From contig JAFLCM010000192.1 of NCBI GenBank assembly GCA_017303565.1, forward strand, positions 1 to 5,454: a DNA stretch of 5,454 bases. The letters run 5' to 3'. Positions 1 to 5,419 of the stretch are shown one piece after another. A program made the position numbers and the translations under genes. The notes beneath the pieces were generated by a model, which saw only the letters and a list, made by a program, of their open reading frames with translations, ran no database searches and had not been told where the DNA came from. Every line of letters begins with the position of its first letter. Position 1 is the stretch's first letter. Source of the DNA: Planctomycetota bacterium (GTDB lineage Bacteria > Planctomycetota > Phycisphaerae > Phycisphaerales > UBA1924).

Positions 1-744
1 GAGTTGATCCAGGTTCCACGGCGTGGTCGGCTCGGGGATCCCCGCCTGACGGAACAGGTCCTTGTGATAGAAAATGACCGTGTACCCGACGTTGCAGGGG
101 TAGGCGTACTGGCGCAGATCGGTGCCACTCCCCACGGCGATGCTGCTGACGGCCGCTGGGAAGACGCTGTCCACGCCGAAGCCGCCCGCGGTCGCCTCGC
201 TCGTTACGTCGAGGGCGACGCCCGCCGACACCATCTGGCCCAGTTCGGCGGGGCCGTAGGCCTCGATGATGTCCGGCCCGGCGCCGGCGACGCACTGGAC
301 GATGGTCTTGGTGATGTCGCGGTTGGTGGGGTCGGGGACGATGTCGATCGGCTCGCCAAAGGTCCGCAGGTGCCACACGCGGAAGAGTTGGCACTGGACG
401 CGGCGGGCGGGGTTGTCGTCGGTGGACCACACCAGCGCGGGGGCGGAGAGCGTGTCGATGGCGTGGGCCTTCTTGGCGTAGTCGCGGAAGGCGGTGAGGA
501 GTTTGCGTTCCGCCTCACCCGTGAGCGCCAGCGCTTCGGCGGGCTTCAGGCCCCCCGCCTCGGCGGAGGCGAAGAAGCCGCGAGCGGCGTCGAACGCCTT
601 GCCGGCGCCCTCGGGGTCCTGGGCGAGTTGCCAGTACGCCCGGATGACCTCGCGGTCCTTCTTGGCGTCGGGGATGACAACGAGGTAACCGAACGCCGTG
701 AGCACGCTCCACAGGCCAAGGAGTGCCACGATCAGCCAGCGCAT
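1..744 (-). CDS. Extracellular solute-binding protein family 1 of a carbohydrate ABC transporter (partial, C-terminus outside window)
   Basis: Read on the minus strand, this frame is open from an ATG at 744-742 to the left edge and gives 248 residues without a stop. A GGAG (753-750) lies 5 nt before the ATG. Residues 4-24 form a hydrophobic segment without a clear AxA cleavage site, so the protein may be membrane-anchored rather than released. Residues 25-100 are a charged, helix-prone stretch. The recognisable binding-protein fold starts near residue 103 (ALVWSTDDNPARR). It continues with GAGPDIIEAY (154-163) and the late motif YAYPCNVGYTVIFYHKDLF (213-231), followed by AGIPEP and a Trp where TWdel is usual. 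Proteins of this family bind sugars or sugar derivatives outside the inner membrane and deliver them to ABC permeases. The ligand cannot be told, and permease genes may lie to the left. A palindromic operator overlaps its promoter. The family is clear; the substrate class is inferred. Confidence 0.9.
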   Translation of the reverse strand, partial: MRWLIVALLGLWSVLTAFGYLVVIPDAKKDREVIRAYWQLAQDPEGAGKAFDAARGFFASAEAGGLKPAEALALTGEAERKLLTAFRDYAKKAHAIDTLSAPALVWSTDDNPARRVQCQLFRVWHLRTFGEPIDIVPDPTNRDITKTIVQCVAGAGPDIIEAYGPAELGQMVSAGVALDVTSEATAGGFGVDSVFPAAVSSIAVGSGTDLRQYAYPCNVGYTVIFYHKDLFRQAGIPEPTTPWNLDQL

Positions 745-782
745 CGATGCTCCGGGGTGCCTCTGAGGGGTCGGGGCCGGAT

Positions 783-798
783 CGACCGGCGCCGGTCG
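783..798. repeat. Perfect 16-bp palindrome in the leader of the solute-binding gene
   Basis: CGACCGGCGCCGGTCG equals its own reverse complement. It lies 38 bp upstream of the solute-binding start codon, with its centre 45 bp from the centre of the 829-842 operator, and it shares ACCGG/CCGGT arms with that operator. It could be an auxiliary operator or part of RNA structure in the leader. An overlapping hairpin can also form: CGCGG-CTTCG (797-806) with CGAAG (814-818) and CCGCG (821-825). Confidence 0.4.
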
Positions 799-828
799 CG
801 GCTTCGCACAGGTCGAAGTCCCGCGGCG

Positions 829-842
829 GTGAACCGGTTCAC
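829..842. promoter_or_regulatory. LacI/GalR-type operator palindrome
   Basis: GTGAACCGGTTCAC is a perfect 14-bp palindrome with a central CG, the form typical of operators bound by LacI/GalR-family regulators. Those regulators commonly control sugar transport genes. It shares two bases with the -10 box of the leftward promoter and covers its expected start point, so binding there should block transcription of the solute-binding gene. The regulator itself is not encoded in the window. Confidence 0.6.
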
Positions 843-869
843 TGTATCGGGACCGTGGCACTTCGCCAA
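841..869 (-). promoter_or_regulatory. Sigma-70-type promoter of the solute-binding protein gene
   Basis: On the minus strand a -35 box TTGGCG (869-864) is separated by exactly 17 bp from a -10 box TACAGT (846-841), which matches TATAAT at 4 of 6 places. Transcription would start near 834-838 and leave a leader of about 90 nt. The placement fits the solute-binding gene, and the palindromic operator overlaps the -10 box and start point. This is a sequence match only; no start site is known. Confidence 0.55.
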
Positions 870-996
870 TCGTCACAACCGGCACAACCGTCGTGCGGGC
901 GGGTCGGACAGGATGCGGGGCGAAAGAGCGTTGAGAAGGGGGCCGATAGCCGTGGCCGTTCGGTTCGCCCGATTGCCCACGGAGGAGGCCAGGGAC

Positions 997-1194
997 ATGG
1001 CTACGTCGCCCGAGACATTCAACCAGGTCAAGAACATCCTGCGGAAGCTCGATCGCTCGATCGACGAGATCCGCGGACGCCGCACGACCCCGGCGACTTC
1101 GCCCAACGCCCCTTTGACCACGATCGGCGGGGCGTCGAACACGCCCCCGGGTCGGGCCCGACCCCTGAACCGCGACCCGCGGAACTCGTTCTGA
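997..1194 (+). CDS. Small protein of unknown function (65 aa)
   Basis: The ATG at 997 follows GGAGGAGG (981-988) with an 8-nt spacer, the strongest ribosome binding site in the window. This decides the start over the long open frame that continues upstream. Third codon positions are mostly G or C, as in the neighbouring genes. Residues 6-29 (ETFNQVKNILRKLDRSIDEI and onward) should form a charged amphipathic helix. The remainder is rich in Pro, Thr, Asn and Arg, looks disordered, and ends in RPLNRDPRNSF. There is no signal peptide, membrane segment or cysteine. It is divergent from the solute-binding gene and lies 80 bp before the tRNA. I do not recognise a family. A helix plus a basic tail could suit binding to a protein or nucleic acid, but nothing in the sequence proves this. 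Confidence 0.72.
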   Translation: MATSPETFNQVKNILRKLDRSIDEIRGRRTTPATSPNAPLTTIGGASNTPPGRARPLNRDPRNSF

Positions 1195-1234
1195 GTCGCT
1201 CCGGCAGCCACCGGGTCGGTCGCGCTCGTCGGAC

Positions 1235-1262
1235 TTGCCCCGGGCGTTCAGCCCGGTACCAT
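1235..1262 (+). promoter_or_regulatory. Likely promoter of tRNA-Gln
   Basis: A -35 box TTGCCC (1235-1240), a 16-bp spacer and a -10 box TACCAT (1257-1262) place a start near 1269, about 6 nt before the mature tRNA 5' end. The spacer is almost filled by an inverted repeat (CCGGGC 1240-1245, GCCCGG 1251-1256). That hairpin has no T-tract behind it, so it is a poor terminator for the small gene upstream. Confidence 0.45.
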
Positions 1263-1274
1263 TGCCCCACTGCT

Positions 1275-1345
1275 AGGGGATTGGTGTAACGGTAGCACGA
1301 CTGACTCTGACTCAGTTAGTCTAGGTTCGAATCCTAGATCCCCTG
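1275..1345 (+). tRNA. tRNA-Gln (anticodon CTG)
   Basis: The 71-nt cloverleaf is complete. The acceptor AGGGGAT pairs perfectly with ATCCCCT (1338-1344), followed by discriminator G1345. The D-arm is GTGT-AACGGTA-GCAC. The anticodon stem ACTGA/TCAGT has five pairs around the loop CTCTGAC with anticodon CTG at 1307-1309. A 4-nt variable loop is followed by the T-arm CTAGG-TTCGAAT-CCTAG. It reads CAG codons; U35 and G73 agree with known glutaminyl-tRNA identity elements. CCA is not encoded (TTT follows) and must be added after transcription. CAG is the Gln codon I see throughout the downstream glutamine synthetase gene. Confidence 0.97.
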
Positions 1346-1357
1346 TTTGACTCGCAC

Positions 1358-1386
1358 GCACCCGCCCCCGGCGGGTGCTTCGTTTT
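1358..1386 (+). terminator. Intrinsic terminator after tRNA-Gln
   Basis: GCACCCGCC (1358-1366) pairs perfectly over 9 bp with GGCGGGTGC (1370-1378) around a CCC loop, followed by TTCGTTTT. It lies 12 nt after the tRNA 3' end. Its outer seven pairs (GCACCCG/CGGGTGC) are identical to those of the terminator after glutamine synthetase. Confidence 0.85.
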
Positions 1387-1429
1387 CCGGGGTTGGCTGT
1401 CCTTTCCCGTCGCGATCGTTCGACCACGC

Positions 1430-2236
1430 ATGAACCGGATCGACCGCATTTTTCGAGACCTGCGCGCCCGGAACGCCAAGGCGCTGATGCCGTTCGTCTG
1501 CGGGGGGTTCCCGGGCATCGAATCCACCGGTCCGGTGCTTGCGGCCCTCGAACGCGCCGGGGCCAGCATCATCGAGGTCGGCATCCCGTTCAGCGACCCG
1601 ATCGCCGACGGTCCGGTGATTGCCGCGGCGATGCACACCGCTCTGACGCGCGGCGTCACGCCCGAGGCGATCTTCGAGCGCGTCGGGTCCGCCCGGGCCG
1701 GGCTTTCGGTCGGGCTGATCGCGATGGTGAGCGTGTCGATCGTGCACCGGATGGGGCCCGCGGCCTTCGCGAAGCGGGCCACGCATGCGGGTTTCGACGG
1801 GGTGATCCTGCCCGATGTGCCGCTCGAAGAGGCCGAGGCGGCGCTCGCGCCCATGCGCGAGGCGGGCCTGAGCGTGTCGCTGCTGATCGCCCCGAACACG
1901 CCGGCGGACCGGGCGGAGAAGATCGCGCGGGCGTGCTCGGGCTTTGTCTACCTGATGGCCCGGATGGGGATCACCGGGACCAGGGACCGACTCGACGCCG
2001 CCCCCTTGGCGGGACGGATTCGGGCGCTGCGGGAGGTGACCGACCTGCCGATCGCGTGCGGGTTCGGGGTGTCGAACGCGGAGCACGTGCGGGCGGTGGT
2101 TTCAGCTCCGCCGGGCGGCGCTGGGGCCGATGCGGCGATCGTCGGTTCGGCACTTGTCAGGAAGATGGCGAACGCCCCGGACCCGGTGGATGTCGCGGGT
2201 TCGATGGTGCGCGGCCTCGCCGGCGGGCTTTCGTGA
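1430..2236 (+). CDS. trpA: Tryptophan synthase alpha chain
   Basis: TrpA cleaves indole-3-glycerol phosphate to indole and glyceraldehyde-3-phosphate and passes indole to TrpB in the cytoplasmic alpha2-beta2 complex. The 268 residues match the usual length and TIM-barrel fold. IIEVGIPFSDPIADGP (47-62) carries both catalytic acids, Glu49 and Asp60, at the classical numbering. The mobile loop is ITGTR (181-185). The phosphate-binding segments are CGFGVS (210-215) and IVGSALV (237-243). The usual YYNP motif after strand 4 is replaced by SVSI (101-104). The protein contains no Trp, as is common for TrpA, and no Gln. No Shine-Dalgarno sequence precedes the ATG, and the start is only 43 bp past the tRNA terminator tract. 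No other trp gene is in the window, so trpA stands alone here. Confidence 0.95.
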   Translation: MNRIDRIFRDLRARNAKALMPFVCGGFPGIESTGPVLAALERAGASIIEVGIPFSDPIADGPVIAAAMHTALTRGVTPEAIFERVGSARAGLSVGLIAMVSVSIVHRMGPAAFAKRATHAGFDGVILPDVPLEEAEAALAPMREAGLSVSLLIAPNTPADRAEKIARACSGFVYLMARMGITGTRDRLDAAPLAGRIRALREVTDLPIACGFGVSNAEHVRAVVSAPPGGAGADAAIVGSALVRKMANAPDPVDVAGSMVRGLAGGLS

Positions 2237-2245
2237 GGCGTGCGG

Positions 2246-2275
2246 TTCGCCGATGAAGTGAGCGGGTGCTATCTT
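2246..2275 (+). promoter_or_regulatory. Candidate promoter upstream of glutamine synthetase
   Basis: TTCGCC (2246-2251) and TATCTT (2270-2275) are 18 bp apart. The -10 box matches 4 of 6 places, but the -35 box is poor. A 5-bp inverted repeat CCACG-gagtt-CGTGG (2277-2291) lies on the expected start. A competing candidate is TTGTTT (2418-2423), 16 bp, TCGAAT (2440-2445), which would give a leader of about 57 nt. I see no sigma-54 GG/GC signature. Sequence alone does not decide between the two. Confidence 0.25.
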
Positions 2276-2337
2276 TCCACGGAGTTCGTGGACCGCACCG
2301 CCCTCCTGCTCCCTCCGCGCGATTTCGAGCGACTGCC

Positions 2338-2361
2338 ATGATGCAACAGACCCGACAGTGA
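2338..2361 (+). CDS. Possible 7-codon leader peptide MMQQTRQ ahead of glutamine synthetase
   Basis: ATG ATG CAA CAG ACC CGA CAG TGA encodes three glutamines in seven residues, 147 bp before the glutamine synthetase start. It is followed at once by a hairpin (2364-2412) and a T-rich tract. This layout recalls transcription attenuators in which a leader peptide is rich in the pathway's product amino acid. Against it, no convincing Shine-Dalgarno sequence is present (only GAG at 2327-2329), and open frames this short are common by chance. Confidence 0.25.
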   Translation: MMQQTRQ

Positions 2362-2363
2362 AG

Positions 2364-2424
2364 GCCTCGGGGACCGGTCAAGCGTTTTACCGCGTTGTCC
2401 GCTCGCCGAGGCTGTCGTTGTTTT
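2364..2424 (+). terminator. Attenuator-like hairpin in the glutamine synthetase leader
   Basis: GCCTCGG (2364-2370) pairs perfectly with CCGAGGC (2406-2412). Inside, GGAC (2371-2374) pairs with GTCC (2397-2400), and CGGT (2375-2378) with ACCG (2389-2392), with bulges on the 3' side. The next 12 bases TGTCGTTGTTTT include eight T. The T-tract is interrupted, so termination would be weak or conditional. The rest of the leader up to 2508 is C-rich and G-poor and looks unstructured. Confidence 0.35.
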
Positions 2425-2508
2425 CCGGGGCTGACACCATCGAATCACCGCACCCCGACCGACCCGCACCAGATCCACTCTCACAGCATTTCTGACAGGC
2501 CCACCGCC

Positions 2509-4695
2509 ATGATCGACACCCATTCACGCCGCGAAGCCCTCAGCGTTGTTTCCGCCTGGCACGAGAACGACCTCTCGCGCGAGCCCAACACGACCAACCC
2601 CCTGCAGCAGTTCGGGCGGGACGTGTTCAGCGAGCGCGTGATGCGCGAGCGGCTGCCCAAGGACGTGTTCAAGCTCCTGGTCCGCACGATCCGCCTGGGC
2701 GAGGAACTGGACCACTCGATCGCCGACACCGTCGCAAACGCGATGAAGGACTGGGCGATCGAGAACGGCGCCACGCACTACACCCACTGGTTCCACCCGC
2801 TCACCGGCACCACCGCCGAGAAGCACGACTCGTTCCTGACGCCCGACGGCCTGGGCGGCGCGATCATGGAGTTCTCCGGCAGCGCGCTGGTGCAGGGCGA
2901 GCCGGACGCCTCGTCGTTCCCCTCGGGCGGAATCCGCGGCACCTTCGAGGCCCGCGGCTACACCGCGTGGGACCCCACCAGCCCGGTGTTCCTCAACCGC
3001 TCGGGCAACACGGTGACGCTGTGCATCCCCACGGCGTTCGTGTCGTACACGGGCGAGGCGCTCGACCAGAAGACCCCCCTGCTGCGCTCGATGGACGCCG
3101 TCTCCGAGCAGGCGATCCGCATCCTCAAGGTGTTCGGCACGGCGCAGGGCGTCAGCCGCGTGTTCAGCACCTGCGGCCCCGAGCAGGAGTACTTCCTGAT
3201 CGACCGGCGGTACTACCTGGCGCGCCCGGACCTGCTCTTGTGCGGGCGGACGCTGTTCGGCGCCAAGGCCGCGAAGGACCAGCAGCTCGAGGACCACTAC
3301 TTCGGGAGCATCCCGGAGCGGGTGCAGGCGTACATGGCCGAGTGCGAGCGTGAGCTGTACGCGCTGGGCGTCCCGGTGAAGACGCGCCACAACGAGGTGA
3401 GCCCGGCGCAGTACGAGATCGCGCCGATCTTCGAGAGCGCCAACATCGCCGCCGACCACCAGCAGCTCGTGATGCAGGTGCTGCGGAAGAACGCGCCCAA
3501 GTTCGGGATGCAGTGCCTGATGCACGAGAAGCCCTTCGCGGGGATCAACGGCTCGGGCAAGCACAACAACTGGTCGCTGGCGACCGACACGGGCGTAAAC
3601 CTGCTGGACCCGAAGGACGACACGCACACGAACATGCAGTTCCTGGTGGTCCTGTGCGCGGTGATCCGCGCGGTGGACATCCACGCCGACCTGCTGCGTG
3701 CGGCGGTGGCGAGCGCCGCCAACGACCACCGCCTGGGCGCGAACGAGGCCCCGCCGGCGATCATCTCGATCTTCCTGGGCGACATGCTGCAGGACATCGT
3801 GGACCAGCTCGAGACCGGCGCGACCAAGAGCACCATCAAGGGCCGCAAGCTCGACCTGGGCGCGAACACGCTGCCCGACCTGCCGCTGCACACCTCCGAC
3901 CGCAACCGGACCAGCCCCTTCGCGTTCACGGGCAACAAGTTCGAGTTCCGGGCCGTGGGCAGCAGCCAGTCGATCGCGCTGGCGAACATCGTGCTCAACA
4001 CGATCGTCGCCGAGAGCCTCGACGCCATCGCCGGCGAACTGGAGAAGCACGCGGGCAACGAGGCGAAACTGAAGTCCGCCGTCGCCAAACTGCTGCAGGA
4101 CATCATCAAGAAACACAAGCGGGTGATCTTCAACGGCGACGGGTACACCAAGGAGTGGCACGAGCAGGCCGAGAAGCGCGGGCTGCCCAACTTCCGCAAC
4201 ACCGTCGACGCCCTCCCGGCGCTCAAGAGCAAGAAGGCGGTCGACCTGTTCAAGAAGTACGGCGTGTTCAGCAAGGTGGAGACCGAGTCCCGTTACCACG
4301 TCTACGTCGAGCAGTACATCAAGCAGGTCACCATCGAGGCGAACACCGCGGTGCAGATGGCCAAGACGGCGATCCTGCCCGCCGCGATCCGCCAGCAGAC
4401 CGAGCTGGCCGAGGCGGTGAGCGCCACCCAGGCCGCCGACGTCGACTGCTCCGAACTCCGCGAGCACCTGGAGGAGTTCGTGGCCAGCGTGGCGGAACTC
4501 CGCTCCGCGATCCGAGGGCTCGAGGACAAACTCGACCACCACGACGCCAACCACGAGAAGCACGCCAAGCACCTGCGCGACGAGGTGCTGCCGGCGATGC
4601 TCGAAGTGCGCGAGGTGGCCGACAACCTGGAGCGCCACATCGCCGAGGACATCTGGCCGCTGGCGACGTATCGCGAGATGCTGTTCATCAAGTGA
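2509..4695 (+). CDS. glnA: Glutamine synthetase, type III (GSIII)
   Basis: The enzyme joins ammonium to glutamate using ATP and is the main entry of ammonium into glutamine. The 728 residues fit GSIII (glnN in Bacteroides), which is much longer than the roughly 450-residue GSI. After a GSIII-specific N-terminal region (about 1-160) come NRSGNTVTLCIPTAFVSYTG (163-182), the metal-binding EQEYFLID (225-232), RHNEVSPAQYEIAP (293-306), INGSGKHNNWS (346-356), the nucleotide/ammonium region NDHRLGANEAPPAI (405-418), and RNRTSPFAFTGNKFEFR (465-481). A helical C-terminal part (about 620-715) ends in WPLATYREMLF, the usual GSIII finish. I chose the ATG at 2509: an upstream in-frame TTG (2395) would add 38 residues unlike the family. 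Only a weak AGG (2497-2499) precedes the ATG. The gene is flanked by a leader with possible attenuation and by a strong terminator. Confidence 0.96.
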   Translation: MIDTHSRREALSVVSAWHENDLSREPNTTNPLQQFGRDVFSERVMRERLPKDVFKLLVRTIRLGEELDHSIADTVANAMKDWAIENGATHYTHWFHPLTGTTAEKHDSFLTPDGLGGAIMEFSGSALVQGEPDASSFPSGGIRGTFEARGYTAWDPTSPVFLNRSGNTVTLCIPTAFVSYTGEALDQKTPLLRSMDAVSEQAIRILKVFGTAQGVSRVFSTCGPEQEYFLIDRRYYLARPDLLLCGRTLFGAKAAKDQQLEDHYFGSIPERVQAYMAECERELYALGVPVKTRHNEVSPAQYEIAPIFESANIAADHQQLVMQVLRKNAPKFGMQCLMHEKPFAGINGSGKHNNWSLATDTGVNLLDPKDDTHTNMQFLVVLCAVIRAVDIHADLLRAAVASAANDHRLGANEAPPAIISIFLGDMLQDIVDQLETGATKSTIKGRKLDLGANTLPDLPLHTSDRNRTSPFAFTGNKFEFRAVGSSQSIALANIVLNTIVAESLDAIAGELEKHAGNEAKLKSAVAKLLQDIIKKHKRVIFNGDGYTKEWHEQAEKRGLPNFRNTVDALPALKSKKAVDLFKKYGVFSKVETESRYHVYVEQYIKQVTIEANTAVQMAKTAILPAAIRQQTELAEAVSATQAADVDCSELREHLEEFVASVAELRSAIRGLEDKLDHHDANHEKHAKHLRDEVLPAMLEVREVADNLERHIAEDIWPLATYREMLFIK

Positions 4696-4722
4696 GGCCT
4701 CGGCAAAGCGTGAAAATCGAAC

Positions 4723-4753
4723 GCACCCGTCGGCGTGGCCGGCGGGTGCTTTT
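4723..4753 (+). terminator. Intrinsic terminator after glutamine synthetase
   Basis: A 12-pair stem (4723-4734 with 4738-4749) contains one T-G wobble at 4730-4742, has a GTG loop, and is followed directly by TTTT. The stem base GCACCCG/CGGGTGC is the same as in the terminator after tRNA-Gln. It starts 27 nt after the stop codon. Confidence 0.88.
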
Positions 4754-4777
4754 CTGCGCTCGCGGCCCGGGAACCAC

Positions 4778-4783
4778 TAGAGT
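4778..4783 (+). promoter_or_regulatory. Possible -10 box for the membrane-protein gene
   Basis: TAGAGT matches TATAAT at 4 of 6 places, 39 bp before the start codon and after the glutamine synthetase terminator, where a new promoter is needed. No good -35 box lies at the right distance, so support is weak. Confidence 0.22.
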
Positions 4784-4822
4784 GCCCGGCGTCTTTGCCC
4801 GACACCCCGCTCCGGATCGCCC

Positions 4823-5419
4823 ATGCCCGAACCCCACGACGACCCCATCGCGCTGACGCTCGACAACGCAGAGGAGTTGTTCACCGGCCCGGCCCCGGGG
4901 CGAGCGGGCGGCACGGAGGGGGGGGAGGGCGAGAGGGAACGGACCGCCCCCGACTGGGACACGATCGGCGCCGCCCTCGGCGAGGCGGGCGTGACGCGGC
5001 TGCTGCGACTGTTGCACGCGAGGCCGGGCGCTCGGACGATCATCATCCGGCTCCGCGAGCCGGGGGCCGATCCGAAGGAGGTCGAGGCCCGGATGCGGCG
5101 CTGGTGCGAGGCCCGCATCGCCGCGAACCGGGGCCAGGAGCGTTCGGCACGCCTGGTCGGCTACAAGGCGCTGGTCTGGTGCACGGGCCTGCTGGCGTTG
5201 GCCCTCTTCGCGTCATGGCTGCTGCAGGGCGACGCCGTGCTCGGGCCCGCGGGCCCGCTCCGCACGGTGCTGGGAGAGGCGATCATCATCGCGGGCTGGG
5301 TGGTGATGTGGCGTCCTTTGGAACTGATCGTGTTCGATCCGATGCAACCGGCGTTCGAACGCCGGATGCTGGAGCGGGTGGCGGGGATGGTGGTTGAGGT
5401 GGAAATCGTCGGTGCGTGA
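4823..5419 (+). CDS. Two-helix membrane protein of unknown function (198 aa)
   Basis: The 198 residues begin with a polar, Gly/Glu-rich region (about 20-45). A soluble helical part follows (47-108: WDTIGAALGEAGVTRLLRLL, then a charged stretch with RMRRWCEARIA). Two predicted transmembrane helices lie at about 113-134 (YKALVWCTGLLALALFASWL) and 147-170 (GEAIIIAGWVVMWRPLELIV). The C-terminal tail FDPMQPAFERRMLERVAGMVVEVEIV resembles the end of bacterial two-helix proteins in which an RPLE segment leads into a charged cytosolic tail. Both termini are probably on the same side of the membrane. There is no signal peptide and no catalytic motif. No Shine-Dalgarno sequence is visible at this ATG. 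Codon use is like that of its neighbours. Its stop overlaps a possible next start, so it may head a short operon. I do not recognise a named family and propose no function. Confidence 0.8.
   Translation: MPEPHDDPIALTLDNAEELFTGPAPGRAGGTEGGEGERERTAPDWDTIGAALGEAGVTRLLRLLHARPGARTIIIRLREPGADPKEVEARMRRWCEARIAANRGQERSARLVGYKALVWCTGLLALALFASWLLQGDAVLGPAGPLRTVLGEAIIIAGWVVMWRPLELIVFDPMQPAFERRMLERVAGMVVEVEIVGA

Noticed and set aside
4..996. Long plus-strand open frame across the solute-binding gene and the control region
   Set aside because: The minus strand encodes clear binding-protein motifs here. Only the last 65 codons of this frame, after the strong ribosome binding site, look like a real gene.
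1430..2236. Absence of glutamine from TrpA as a link to the neighbouring tRNA-Gln or glutamine synthetase
   Set aside because: The absence is real, but one short protein without Gln is easily chance and no mechanism is visible.
2237..2251. Terminator directly after trpA
   Set aside because: Only a 4-bp GGCG/CGCC hairpin with no following T-tract is present, so termination here is not supported.
2395..2508. N-terminal extension of glutamine synthetase from a TTG start
   Set aside because: The 38 added residues are rich in Pro, His and Ser and unlike GSIII N-termini. They would also begin within the leader hairpin. The ATG at 2509 gives a normal family length.
2237..2508. A glutamine riboswitch (glnA motif) in the glutamine synthetase leader
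   Set aside because: I could not find the conserved core of the glnA or Downstream-peptide RNAs in this stretch. The hairpin present is better described as attenuator-like.
2524..4638. A 704-codon open frame on the minus strand opposite glutamine synthetase
   Set aside because: It is the antisense shadow of a G+C-rich gene. Its translation is a low-complexity run of Val, Leu, Arg and Gly, and the plus strand encodes an unmistakable GSIII with all motifs.
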